DNA from: Chitinophaga sp. GbtcB8
GTDB taxonomy: Bacteria; Bacteroidota; Bacteroidia; Chitinophagales; Chitinophagaceae
DNA: 64,000 bases
Direction of reading: 5' to 3'
NCBI RefSeq assembly: GCF_019091455.1
Contig: NZ_JAGXJN010000003.1
Location: 116,558-180,557, forward strand
Numbering within the stretch: the stretch's first letter is position 1; each line of letters begins with the position of its first letter. A program made the translations under genes and the position numbers. Shown piece after piece: positions 44,093-53,595 of this stretch. The notes below the pieces were generated by a model. That model was not told the DNA's origin. It saw only the letters and a program-made list of their open reading frames with translations, and searched no databases.

Positions 44093-44686
44093 ATGGCCTT
44101 ACATGCTTGGGAAGGGGATGCTGACCTATGGCGGCATTTTTTGCAGGGCAGCCGGGAAGCCTTTACGGTACTATATGCCAGCTTTGCGCCGTTGTTATAT
44201 AACTACGGATGTAAGCAGTGTGCGGACCCACGTCTGGTGGAAGATTGTTTGCAGGATGTTTTTGAATACCTGCTGCAGCACCGCACTCACCTGTCTGAAG
44301 TAACCAATGTAAAAGCTTATTTGCTGAAAGCCTATCGCCGTGCGCTGTTGCATAAAATAAGCAATGTGCGTAAAAATATACCCGCTGTATTAACAGATGA
44401 GTCCAGCTTTGCTGTTATTCTTTCGCCGGAAAGTATCCTCATTGCCCGGCAAAGTGAGCTGCGCCGTAAAGAGCAGGTGAAAGCCGCGCTCAACGCCCTG
44501 CCACCCCGCATGAAGGAAGCGCTGTTCCTGCGTTTTTATGAAGATCTTCCTTTTGAAGATATTGCAGCTATCATGGAAATTGATCAGAAGTCCGTGTATA
44601 AAATGATCTACAAAGCCTTTGATAAGCTGCGGCAAAAGCTGGCCGGCTTCCCGCTCTGGACGCTCTTCCTCGCCATTTGGTTATAA
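44093..44686 (+). CDS. ECF RNA polymerase sigma factor (FecI-like)
   Basis: A 197-residue sigma-70 family ECF factor. Region 2 is around LVEDCLQDVFEYLLQHRTHLSEVTNVKAYLLKAYRRALL and region 4 around NALPPRMKEALFLRFYEDLPFEDIAAIMEIDQKSVYKMIYKAFDKLRQKL. It is followed by a FecR anti-sigma gene and a SusC with an STN domain, the standard trans-envelope relay in which substrate binding outside releases the sigma factor inside. Its last residues are hydrophobic (PLWTLFLAIWL). Confidence 0.92.
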   Translation: MALHAWEGDADLWRHFLQGSREAFTVLYASFAPLLYNYGCKQCADPRLVEDCLQDVFEYLLQHRTHLSEVTNVKAYLLKAYRRALLHKISNVRKNIPAVLTDESSFAVILSPESILIARQSELRRKEQVKAALNALPPRMKEALFLRFYEDLPFEDIAAIMEIDQKSVYKMIYKAFDKLRQKLAGFPLWTLFLAIWL

Positions 44687-44821
44687 TGGCAGCTTTAAAC
44701 TTCTCTCCCATTTCTGTTGTTGAATAAGTTTTCTCTGAAAAAATATTTCCTTGCAGAAGGGATAAAACCCTGTTAACACTCCTCTATATATAGTTAAAAT
44801 CACCAAAACAGCGCTGTTGTT

Positions 44822-45850
44822 ATGGAATGGAAGGACTACGCAGACTTTTCAGTAACTGATTTCCTGGCGGATGATTTTTTTACGGAATGGGTATTACGCC
44901 CCAACGTAGAAAACCAGTCGTTCTGGGAAGCATGGCAGCAGCATTACCCTGAAAAGCAAACGGTAATAGCAGAAGCGCGGGTTATGTTATTATCACTGGA
45001 ATACCAACGGCATCAGATGCCCGGGGAAAGTTACGATCGTATATGGCATGCGCTCCATGGCAAGATGGAGCATGCTCTGCCGGAAACCATGTTAATGCAA
45101 CGTACCCACTACCGCCGGAACTGGCGCCGCGCCGCCATGTTCACCGGCGTATGTGGGATACTGGTCCTGTGTACATTGTGGCTGCTGCGTAAAGAAGATA
45201 AACGCGCCGTATATACCAGCCAGTTTGGAGAGAACCGCCGTCTGTTGCTGCCGGATAGCTCGGTAGTAATACTGGGACCGCATTCCGCATTAAAGGCAAC
45301 CGCTTTTTCACCTGAAACAAAGACAAGAGAAGTTTGGCTGGATGGTGAAGCTTATTTTATGATCAAACCAGACCTGCAGGGTAATAAACCTTTTACCGTA
45401 CACACAGGAGATCTAAATATAGAGGTGCTAGGCACGGAATTTAATGTAAGTAATTATGATGGCCGCCCCCAGGTAGTCTTGCATAGTGGTAAAGTGGCGC
45501 TGCGCGATAATACAAAAAAGTCCGCACGTATGATCATGGAGCCGGGGGAGATGATCACCTACAGTACCAGTCAAAATCGCTATCTGCGTCAGAAAGTTGT
45601 TACGGAAAAATATGTTTCCTGGGTTCATCACACTTTAATATTTGAAAACACCAGCCTGGCAGAAGTAGCCGCACAGCTGCATTATAAATATGGTATCCGC
45701 CTGCAGTTTGCAGATAGTACGCTCCGTGGGGAACAGTTCAGCGCTACCCTGCCGCAAGCCGATCATAAGGTGGTGCTTAAAGCTATTCAGGAAGCCTTTG
45801 GCGTGCAGCTCACACAAGAAAATGATAGTACGTTTTTGATTAGCCGATAG
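44822..45850 (+). CDS. FecR-type anti-sigma factor
   Basis: A 342-residue inner-membrane anti-sigma factor. The N-terminal ~100 cytoplasmic residues bind the sigma factor, one transmembrane helix lies at ~103-124 (AAMFTGVCGILVLCTLWLL), and the periplasmic FecR domain reads RRLLLPDSSVVILGPHSALKA, REVWLDGEAYFMI, FTVHTGDLNIEVLGTEFNVSNY. The C-terminal DUF4974-type domain (FENTSLAEVAAQLHYKYGIRLQF ... FLISR) should meet the STN domain of the SusC protein encoded next. Confidence 0.93.
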   Translation: MEWKDYADFSVTDFLADDFFTEWVLRPNVENQSFWEAWQQHYPEKQTVIAEARVMLLSLEYQRHQMPGESYDRIWHALHGKMEHALPETMLMQRTHYRRNWRRAAMFTGVCGILVLCTLWLLRKEDKRAVYTSQFGENRRLLLPDSSVVILGPHSALKATAFSPETKTREVWLDGEAYFMIKPDLQGNKPFTVHTGDLNIEVLGTEFNVSNYDGRPQVVLHSGKVALRDNTKKSARMIMEPGEMITYSTSQNRYLRQKVVTEKYVSWVHHTLIFENTSLAEVAAQLHYKYGIRLQFADSTLRGEQFSATLPQADHKVVLKAIQEAFGVQLTQENDSTFLISR

Positions 45851-46007
45851 AGTAAGGGACACTTTAGCCAACTAGCTATTAAGCTGTCATGTTGTTAATA
45901 CCACATTGTAGTTCATCATAGACCGGAAACGGAAGCAAAAAACAATGATATCATGCTAACAGCGAAAGCTGACCACTAAATTTTGCTCGTAATTAAAACA
46001 GATCGTT

Positions 46008-49000
46008 ATGAAAGTAACAGGTACACACAAGTGTAAAACCTTGCTGGTGCTGATCCTGGCTGCCGCAATTACCACGCAGGCACAGGAGCTGGCCTATAAA
46101 AGCCCTCAGGCTGCACAGGCAGATAAGCCGCAGCCTTCCCAAAAAACGGGTACGTTACCGCTTAAGTCGGTCCTTCAGCAGCTTGAAAAAAAATACGGGG
46201 TCAACTTTGCCTATAATGCCCGGCTTGTAAAAGAAAAGCAGGCGCCGGCGGGCATTTTGGATCAGGCAAACATACCGCTTACAGACCTGCTGCAAAACTT
46301 ACTTACCCCGCTGGAGCTACAGTATAAACAAATAGACCCGCTGGTATATGTAATAAAAACATTGAAAGTGCAGGAGCAGATTAGTGCGGGTACTAACATT
46401 AACATACCGACGGAAATACCGGCAGGCGGGCTGCAGGCAGCGCCTGTTAAAGGGAAAGTAACCGACAAGGCCGGCACGCCGCTGATCGGAGTAACCGTAC
46501 GCGTTAAGGGTACCAGCGCCGGCGGTACTACCGGGCCTGATGGCACCTTTACTATCAATGTACCGGAAGGCCGGGATACGCTGCAGGTATCTTACCTGGG
46601 TTATTTGCCACAGGAAATAAGTATTGCCGGTAAAACCACGGTAGACGTGGTTATGCAAAGCTCCGAAAGTCAGCTGGAACAGGTAGAGGTAGTAGGTTAT
46701 GGTACGCAGCGTAAGCGCGACCTGACCGGTGCTATTTCATCCGTAAAGGGGGAGGAGCTGGCCAAACAGCCGGTGCTTACCGCCACACAGGCTGCACAGG
46801 GTAAAATAGCCGGTGTACAGATCATTTCTTTCGGACAGCCCAATACACAGCCACAGATAAGGGTACGCGGTACCGGTTCTGTAATGGCGGGCGCCAATCC
46901 CTTGTATGTAGTGGATGGTGTGCTTACAGATGATATCCGCAACATTAACAGCGCAGACATTGTGAATATGGATGTGCTGAAAGATGCGTCTGCAGCTATT
47001 TACGGCGTACGCGCCGCCAACGGTGTGGTGATCATTACCACCCGTAAAGGGCGGGCCGGCAAAACAGAAGTGCGGTATGATGCCAATGCCGGTTTCCGCG
47101 AAGCATCTAACCTGGTGAAAATGGCCAACCGGGATCAGTATATAGATTATCTGAAAGATGCGGCCCCGGGCAGGGATCCCATCAATGACGCCGTAGTGTT
47201 TCCCGGTACTACCAACTGGTATGATGCTACCTTGCGCAAAGCTTTACAGATGAATCATAACCTTTCCTTATCCGGCGGTACGGATAAACATACCTACTTT
47301 TTCAGCGGTGGTTTTATCCAGGACGATGGGATTATTAAAACCAACACCTTCCGCCGTTTTACGCTGCGCGCAAACAATGAGGTAAATATTTCCGACCAGT
47401 GGAAGTTCAGCACCCAGCTGTCATACTCCAGGGGCGACGGACGTAACGTGGACCTGAACGCCGTATACGGCAATATTTACCGCGCAGCGCCTATTATACC
47501 GGTAGAAGAAAATGGCCGTTATGGCAATACTTCTGCATGGGGTAACGTAAACAACTCCCTGCTGCAGTTAAATACCCGCAACTACCGCCAGCAGGACAGC
47601 CGCCTGCAAGGCAACCTGGCGCTGGAATTTACGCCGGTGAAGGCACTGAAGTTCCGTTCTGCATTCAATGCAGACCTGCGTTGGGGTACAGACCGTATTT
47701 ATGTATATAAGTTCCTGAATGATGATAAAACTTTCCTGGTAGCCGGTGGTAACCAACGCCAGGATAACAGTCAGCTGTTTATTGATAACTCCCGCTCACA
47801 GGGATGGGTATGGGATAATACGGTTACTTTCGATAAAACGTTCAATAAACATTCCATTACCCTGCTGGGAGGTTCTGTAACAGAAGGATTTTACAGCACT
47901 TACATTACAGGCTCACGCATTAATGTACCGGCCAGTGAAGATCTCTGGTACCTGGATCTTGGCAACCCGGATGTGCAATCCAAAATAAATAACGGCGGCG
48001 ATAAATATGCGCGTCAGTCTTTTGTAGGTCGTGTGAATTATGGATATGATAACCGTTACCTGTTAAGCGCCTCCATTCGTGCAGATGGCAGCTCCAAGTT
48101 CAGGGAAAGATGGGGTTATTTCCCCACCGTAGGCGCCGGCTGGGTTATTTCACAGGAGCCGTTCATGCAGGACCAAAAAGTGTTCAGCTTCCTGAAGCTG
48201 CGCGGCAGCTGGGGTGTGCTGGGTAATGATAATATTCCCGCCAACGCCTATATTAATACCGCTACAGTGAACCTGCCTTATTTTTATGATGGTGTAATTT
48301 CTTTAGGCAGCGCCCTGCAGGATACCAAAGACGCTAACCTGAAGTGGGAATCTACCACCCAGTTTGACTTTGGTATTGAATTTACTCTGCTGAAAGACCG
48401 CTTAAGTGGTGAGGTAGATTATTATAACAAGAAAACAAAAGATGCGCTAACGGTAGTGAATATACCCAGTATATTAGGCGATCCCAATAATACCTACATT
48501 ACCAATGCCGCCTCGTTTAAAAACACCGGTTATGAGTTTACCCTGAACTGGAAAGATAATATTACCAAAGACCTGAGCTATAGTATTGGCGGCAACATCA
48601 CTTTTAATACCAATGAGATCACCAACCTGGCCGGCGGACAGGCACTGCTGGGCGGTAACGTGGGGCAGCAGAGTTTTATAACCCGCACGGATAACGGCCG
48701 TCCGGTAGCCAGCTTTTACGTGCTGCAAACACAGGGCGTTTTCCAGAACCAGGATGAAATTAATAACTACAAGAACAAGGATGGTAAAGTGATCCAGCCG
48801 GGTGCCAAACCGGGCGACCTGAAATACCAGGACACTAACGGCGATGGGGCTATTGATGATAACGATAAGCAATACGTGGGCTCCTATCAGCCAAAATATT
48901 TTTATGGTTTTAACCTGGGCCTGAACTTTAAGGGCTTAGACCTGACCGCTGATTTTTATGGTAACGGCGGCAACAAGATCTATAATGGTAAAAAGGCATT

Positions 49001-49463
49001 CCGTTATGAAACCACGGATAATATAGAAGCCGGTTATGCGGATAAACGCTGGAAAGCAGACCGGCCTTCCAATACGGATCCGGCAATACTAAGCTCCTCT
49101 ATGCCTGCTTCCACTTACTTTGTGGAATCCGGCGCTTTCCTGCGTTGTAATAATCTTACCATTGGGTACACATTGCCGGCCACCGTGCTGAAAGCTATTG
49201 GCATCAACCGTTTCCGGGTATATCTTACTTCGCAGAACCTGTTCACCATTAAAAAGTTCAGTGGCTTTACCTCAGAGCTGCCGGGTGGCACCATTGATTT
49301 TGATAACAGCATCAATAACCGCATCAACAACCGCTCTACTAACGTAAACGCCAGTACGGCCAATGCTACCAACAACAGCAGTGGTATCCTGGATGCGGGT
49401 ATTGAGCTGAACGTGTATCCTACTACCCGTACGTTTGCCTTTGGCGTAAATGTTTCATTCTAA
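46008..49463 (+). CDS. SusC-type TonB-linked outer-membrane protein with STN signalling domain
   Basis: An 1151-residue transporter and sensor. Signal peptide to ~25 (TTQAQ). An STN domain (~48-117: TLPLKSVLQQLEKKYGVNFAYNARLV, LQNLLTPLELQYKQIDPLVYVI) that contacts FecR, then a carboxypeptidase-regulatory-like domain (~148-220: VKGKVTDKAGTPLIGVTVRVKGT), plug with GYGTQRKRDLTGAISSVKGEEL and MDVLKDASAAIYGVRAANGVVII, and the barrel ending FAFGVNVSF. It is the uptake pore of the locus and, through STN, switches on the ECF sigma factor when substrate arrives. Confidence 0.96.
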   Translation: MKVTGTHKCKTLLVLILAAAITTQAQELAYKSPQAAQADKPQPSQKTGTLPLKSVLQQLEKKYGVNFAYNARLVKEKQAPAGILDQANIPLTDLLQNLLTPLELQYKQIDPLVYVIKTLKVQEQISAGTNINIPTEIPAGGLQAAPVKGKVTDKAGTPLIGVTVRVKGTSAGGTTGPDGTFTINVPEGRDTLQVSYLGYLPQEISIAGKTTVDVVMQSSESQLEQVEVVGYGTQRKRDLTGAISSVKGEELAKQPVLTATQAAQGKIAGVQIISFGQPNTQPQIRVRGTGSVMAGANPLYVVDGVLTDDIRNINSADIVNMDVLKDASAAIYGVRAANGVVIITTRKGRAGKTEVRYDANAGFREASNLVKMANRDQYIDYLKDAAPGRDPINDAVVFPGTTNWYDATLRKALQMNHNLSLSGGTDKHTYFFSGGFIQDDGIIKTNTFRRFTLRANNEVNISDQWKFSTQLSYSRGDGRNVDLNAVYGNIYRAAPIIPVEENGRYGNTSAWGNVNNSLLQLNTRNYRQQDSRLQGNLALEFTPVKALKFRSAFNADLRWGTDRIYVYKFLNDDKTFLVAGGNQRQDNSQLFIDNSRSQGWVWDNTVTFDKTFNKHSITLLGGSVTEGFYSTYITGSRINVPASEDLWYLDLGNPDVQSKINNGGDKYARQSFVGRVNYGYDNRYLLSASIRADGSSKFRERWGYFPTVGAGWVISQEPFMQDQKVFSFLKLRGSWGVLGNDNIPANAYINTATVNLPYFYDGVISLGSALQDTKDANLKWESTTQFDFGIEFTLLKDRLSGEVDYYNKKTKDALTVVNIPSILGDPNNTYITNAASFKNTGYEFTLNWKDNITKDLSYSIGGNITFNTNEITNLAGGQALLGGNVGQQSFITRTDNGRPVASFYVLQTQGVFQNQDEINNYKNKDGKVIQPGAKPGDLKYQDTNGDGAIDDNDKQYVGSYQPKYFYGFNLGLNFKGLDLTADFYGNGGNKIYNGKKAFRYETTDNIEAGYADKRWKADRPSNTDPAILSSSMPASTYFVESGAFLRCNNLTIGYTLPATVLKAIGINRFRVYLTSQNLFTIKKFSGFTSELPGGTIDFDNSINNRINNRSTNVNASTANATNNSSGILDAGIELNVYPTTRTFAFGVNVSF

Positions 49464-49473
49464 AAAAAGCGTC

Positions 49474-50985
49474 ATGAAGAATATACTGATAAAAATAATG
49501 TCTGCCGGCCTGGTGTTGCCCGCCCTGCTGATAGCCTGTAATAATTACCTGGATGTAAAACCGCAGGGGCAGATTGATGAAGAAGCAGCCACCAGCGACC
49601 CGGAAGCGGCTCAGAACCTGGTAACCGGTATCTATAATAACCTATGGCTGGGGAACATACATGGATTCCCTTTTATAGGGGTTACCAACATTGCATCGGA
49701 TGATGCTGATAAAGGCAGCAACGCGGATGATGCAGCACCCACACAGGGCGCATTGGATAACCTGACCATGAATGCCGGCACCTCCACGTTAAACGATATA
49801 TGGTCCGGGTACTACCAGGCTATAGCCCGTGCCAACAAAGCATTGCAGGTGCTGGAACCGGCCACCATAGATGGTGAGCTGAAAGCCCGCTTACAGGGCG
49901 AAAGCCATTTTCTGCGGGCTTACCTGTACTTTAACCTGGTACGCCTGTTTGGTGGTGTTCCTAAAGTAGATAAGGTATTAACACCGCAGGAAGCAGCTAC
50001 CGATCAATACCAGACCCGTGCCGGCAGGGATACTATTTACCAGCTGATCACAGCTGACCTGGAATTTGCCCTGGCCAACCTGCCCGTAAAAGGCGGTGAG
50101 GGCAGCCAGGCAGGCAAAGCTACTAAAGGCGCCGCTGCTGCGCTCCTGGCCAAGGTAAGCCTGTACCGGCAGAACTGGCAACGCGCGTACAGTCTTACAG
50201 ATTCTATTATTACCGGGCAGGTAGGCAGCTATTCCCTGTTGCCCAACTATGCAGATATATGGAGGGAAACCGGCAAGAATGGGGCTGAATCTATTTTTGA
50301 GGTACAAACAGGTATCAATGCCTCCTGTGATGCGGCTATAGATGTATACAGCGTTTGCCAGGGCCCCCGTGCAGGCGGTAAGCGTGGCTGGGCAGATCTG
50401 GGCTGGGGATTTGACAACCCTTCCCTGAGCCTGTTGAATGCCTATGAAGCGGGCGATAAACGCCGGGATGCCACCATTATATTTATAAATCCCGGGGGTA
50501 CTGTGCTGTGGGATGGTTTTCGTGTACCCGGCCGCGATAGTGTGGAAAATGACCGCTATAATTACAAGGCCTATCACAGCCGTACCCGCGAGCAGTACTG
50601 CGGCAATGCAGACCGTTTGCCAAAGAACCTGCGCATACTGCGTTTGGGCGAGGTGCTGCTGATACATGCGGAGGCCGCGCTGGCATTAAACAATCCAGGC
50701 CCCGCTGTTACAGATATTAATGCGCTGCGCACCCGCGCCGGGCTGCCCACCAAAGGTGCAGTAACCCGTGCAGATGTTTGGAAGGAACGGAGGGTGGAAA
50801 TGGCTATGGAGCATGACCGCTTTTTTGAGCTGGTGCGGGAAGATGCGTTGGTGCCCGGCACCGCTGCTGCCGCTTTTCAGGTGCATGGAAAAACTTATGT
50901 AAGGGGCCGGAATGAAGTATTTCCCGTACCCACCACACAAATACAATTCAGCCAGGGAAGGCTCACTCAAAACCCCGGTTATTAA
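49474..50985 (+). CDS. SusD/RagB-type outer-membrane lipoprotein
   Basis: A 503-residue surface lipoprotein pairing with the upstream SusC. ATG 49474 gives signal MKNILIKIMSAGLVLPALLIAC with a lipobox; an in-frame ATG at 49450 overlaps the SusC stop and is less likely. SusD features: YLDVKPQGQIDEEAATSDPEAAQNLVTGIYNNL, SHFLRAYLYFNLVRLFGGVPKV, the C-terminal ERRVEMAMEHDRFFELVRE and PVPTTQIQ...LTQNPGY. Only 10 bp separate it from susC. Confidence 0.95.
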   Translation: MKNILIKIMSAGLVLPALLIACNNYLDVKPQGQIDEEAATSDPEAAQNLVTGIYNNLWLGNIHGFPFIGVTNIASDDADKGSNADDAAPTQGALDNLTMNAGTSTLNDIWSGYYQAIARANKALQVLEPATIDGELKARLQGESHFLRAYLYFNLVRLFGGVPKVDKVLTPQEAATDQYQTRAGRDTIYQLITADLEFALANLPVKGGEGSQAGKATKGAAAALLAKVSLYRQNWQRAYSLTDSIITGQVGSYSLLPNYADIWRETGKNGAESIFEVQTGINASCDAAIDVYSVCQGPRAGGKRGWADLGWGFDNPSLSLLNAYEAGDKRRDATIIFINPGGTVLWDGFRVPGRDSVENDRYNYKAYHSRTREQYCGNADRLPKNLRILRLGEVLLIHAEAALALNNPGPAVTDINALRTRAGLPTKGAVTRADVWKERRVEMAMEHDRFFELVREDALVPGTAAAAFQVHGKTYVRGRNEVFPVPTTQIQFSQGRLTQNPGY

Positions 50986-51001
50986 CTGATTTACGATGTA
51001 T

Positions 51002-51063
51002 GATTTTAGATTTTAGACCGGGCCGGAATGAAGCAGGGCTCCTTTAATCTAAGATCTAAAATC
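51002..51063. repeat. 16-bp imperfect inverted repeat between susD and GH144 gene
   Basis: Arms 51002-51017 and 51048-51063 pair at 15 of 16 positions and are built from GATTTTAGA words. It may reduce expression of the enzyme gene relative to susCD or mark a processing site. Confidence 0.55.
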
Positions 51064-51083
51064 GTAGATCTAAAATTGGAACG

Positions 51084-52415
51084 ATGAAGTTAATATGGAT
51101 AGGATGCCTGCTCCTGGCCGGTTTGCTGCCGGCACAGGCGCAAAAGGAACAACACAGGGATACACCACGCGAACAGATCAGTGATTCTGCGCTGCTAACC
51201 TTGGTGCAACAACGTACTTTTAATTATTTCTGGAAGTTCGGGCACCCGGTATCCGGGTTGGCAGCTGAGCGTACGGCCACGCCGGATACCATAACTGTTG
51301 GTGGCTCCGGTTTTGGCGTTATGTGCATACTGGTAGGTATTGAAAGAGGGTTTATTACCAGGGAGCAGGGGCTGGACCGTTTGCTGAAGATCGTGAACTT
51401 TTTATACAGGGCCGATAGCTACCATGGTATATGGCCACACTGGCTCAATGGCGCTACGGGAAAAACCATTCCCTTTAGCCGTAAGGATGATGGTGGCGAC
51501 CTGGTGGAATCGGCTTTTATGTTCCAGGGATTGTTATGTGTACGGCAGTATTTTACGGGCAGCAGCGCCAAAGAAACAGACCTGCGTACTAAAATAGGAT
51601 GGTTGTGGAATGAAGCGGAATGGAGCTGGTATACCCGTGACGGGCAGCCGGTATTATACTGGCACTGGTCGCCAAATAACGGCTGGGCCATGAACCATCC
51701 TATACGTGGGTACAATGAATGCCTGATCACCTATATTCTGGCCGCGGCCTCACCCACTTATCCCGCACCTGCCAGGGTATATCATGAAGGCTGGGCCATG
51801 AGCAATTATTTTAATAATGGTAAGGAATACTATGGTATGAAACTGCCGCTGGGCTTTGATTACGGCGGCCCTTTATTTTTTGCGCACTACTCTTTCCTGG
51901 GCCTGGATCCACGCAGCTTAAAGGATAAATATGCTGATTACTGGCAACAGAACCGTAACCACACGCTTATAAACCGGCAGTACTGTATTGAGAACCCTAA
52001 GCAATTCAAAGGTTATGGGCCGGATTGCTGGGGCCTTACGGCCAGCGACAGCTATGGAGGTTATGATGCACACTCACCTACCAACGACCTGGGGGTAATC
52101 AGCCCTACGGCGGCATTATCTTCCTTTCCCTATGCACCGGAATATGCCATGCAGGCGCTTAAATATTTCTACTATAAGGCCGGCGGCCGCCTGTGGGGCG
52201 AGTACGGTTTTTACGATGCCTTCAGCGAGTCGCGTGACTGGGTTGATAAACAATACCTGGCCATTGACCAGGGCCCCATTGTAGTAATGATAGAAAATTA
52301 CCGCAGCGGCCTGTTATGGAAGCTGTTCATGTCGTGCCCGGAAATTAAAGCTGCGCTTACACGGCTGGATTTTACCAGTCCGGCTATTTCGGAATTACAG
52401 GAAAATAAAAGGTGA
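51084..52415 (+). CDS. GH144-type glycoside hydrolase (glucoamylase-like domain, probable endo-beta-1,2-glucanase)
   Basis: A 443-residue exported enzyme with signal peptide ending AQAQ (~20). It matches the glucoamylase-like family now called GH144: LLTLVQQRTFNYFWKFGHPVSGLA, TVGGSGFGVMCILVGIERGFITREQ, FSRKDDGGDLVESAFMFQGLL, WNEAEWSWYTRD, GYNECLITYILAAASPTY, CWGLTASDSYGGY and FSESRDWVDKQYLAIDQGPIVVMIENYRSGLLW. From memory the family was defined with an endo-beta-1,2-glucanase of Chitinophaga pinensis. As last gene of the sigma-FecR-SusCD locus it suggests beta-1,2-glucan as substrate, although some relatives may differ. Confidence 0.88.
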   Translation: MKLIWIGCLLLAGLLPAQAQKEQHRDTPREQISDSALLTLVQQRTFNYFWKFGHPVSGLAAERTATPDTITVGGSGFGVMCILVGIERGFITREQGLDRLLKIVNFLYRADSYHGIWPHWLNGATGKTIPFSRKDDGGDLVESAFMFQGLLCVRQYFTGSSAKETDLRTKIGWLWNEAEWSWYTRDGQPVLYWHWSPNNGWAMNHPIRGYNECLITYILAAASPTYPAPARVYHEGWAMSNYFNNGKEYYGMKLPLGFDYGGPLFFAHYSFLGLDPRSLKDKYADYWQQNRNHTLINRQYCIENPKQFKGYGPDCWGLTASDSYGGYDAHSPTNDLGVISPTAALSSFPYAPEYAMQALKYFYYKAGGRLWGEYGFYDAFSESRDWVDKQYLAIDQGPIVVMIENYRSGLLWKLFMSCPEIKAALTRLDFTSPAISELQENKR

Positions 52416-52431
52416 ATGATCTCCCCGGGAA

Positions 52432-53079
52432 TTATAACAGGATGATCTTTTGTTCAATGGCGTATTTGATTAGGCCTAACGTGGTTTTGGTGCCAGTGGC
52501 CTCTTTTAGCTGTTGTTTTATTTTGTCAACAGCGCTGGTGCTCAGGAACACTTCATTGGCAATTTCCTTGGTGCTCTTTTCTCTCCACAGCAGCTGTAAT
52601 ATTTTTTTTTGATTTTCTGTAAAGATTAACTGCTGCTGTATCGCATGGGACGGTAAGGGGTGGTTAGCCCGCCAGTTCAGAGTATCCGTCAGGGTTTTAT
52701 TCTGGTATACCATTCCAACGGCTGCTGCATTAATGGCCTGCAGCAGCTCCGTGGTATCCGCCCGTTTGGAAAGATACCCATGTATACCCAGCTCCAGCAG
52801 ATCGTTGGCCATATACGGCTCAAATTGCATCAGCATTACGATCACCTTAATATGCGGGTGATGATAACGGATCTGTGACAAACTTTCTTTTTCATACACA
52901 GAGGGCGCAAACAGTAATACATCCGGGGTATCATTACTATCCAAATTTTTTAAAAGTTCAGCTGTGTTTGAAACGTCAATGATTACTTTCAACTCTTGTG
53001 ACCTGGAAAGCAGATCGCTTATGGCCTTTCTTATTATAGTATGGTCACAAGCAATGGCTAGTCGAATAGTGTTATACAT
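52432..53079 (-). CDS. LuxR-type response regulator with pseudo-receiver
   Basis: A 215-residue NarL-like regulator. The receiver fold is complete in length (IRLAIACDHTIIRKAISDLLSR ... VIVMLMQFEPYMANDLLELGIHGYLSKRA, with the conserved Lys) but the phosphorylation site is gone: where DxxLMDxxMP is expected it reads PDVLLFAPSVYEKES, with Ala in place of Asp, and only one of the acidic pair is left (ACDH). The HTH region is FTENQKKILQLLWREKSTKEIANEVFLSTSAVDKIKQQLKEATG. It ends 16 bp from the stop of the convergent GH144 gene and diverges from the NusG-NRPS operon, so it is a candidate regulator of the latter. Confidence 0.82.
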   Translation of the reverse strand: MYNTIRLAIACDHTIIRKAISDLLSRSQELKVIIDVSNTAELLKNLDSNDTPDVLLFAPSVYEKESLSQIRYHHPHIKVIVMLMQFEPYMANDLLELGIHGYLSKRADTTELLQAINAAAVGMVYQNKTLTDTLNWRANHPLPSHAIQQQLIFTENQKKILQLLWREKSTKEIANEVFLSTSAVDKIKQQLKEATGTKTTLGLIKYAIEQKIILL

Positions 53080-53595
53080 AGGAACAACTTTAGACTAATT
53101 TTTAACGGGTTTTAAACGGGGATTAAGCCGGCATTTGTATCATAATGGTTATTAGTAATAGGTCCGTTTTAGTTTTTTGAGTTAGCTATTTTACAAAAAA
53201 AAAACAGATTGCACAACATGGAAGGCTCATTTTACACGTCTTTATTACCTTGAAAGTAGGGAAATCCTTACTAAAGTTTACAGATTTTTGCATTTTTTTT
53301 AAAATATTGTATCGATAATTTCGTAGAGATGTTATAGAAATGCAGTCCGCATTAAGTGATGGTTTGGACATAACAGGTATCCCTCAAAATAATAACCTTT
53401 AAATAGCAGGACTGGGAGTCAATCTAGCGAAGCTCTGTTCTCCCGTGAAAATAGCCATTTAACATTCATCCTCTACACCGGTTACCACCTCAATGCCGGT
53501 TGTAAGGCCTATCCCCTTTGCCTTTGAAGTATCTCTTGTTAACACACCGACACGTAATCTAACCGCATTTTTAATCCTAGTAACCATATTTTGTT
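53080..53595. promoter_or_regulatory. 516-bp divergent regulatory region ahead of the NusG-NRPS operon
   Basis: No gene is credible here. It must hold the promoters of both divergent genes. AT-rich to ~53350, then a leader-like part with hairpins: GGGAG/CTCCC (53414-53418/53440-53444) enclosing a small AGC-GAA-GCT loop, and ACCGG/CCGGT (53477-53481/53496-53500). A TAATTTCG (one base from TAnnTTTG) lies near 53315-53322. Such hairpins could be the recruitment site for the NusG paralogue encoded next. Confidence 0.45.
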
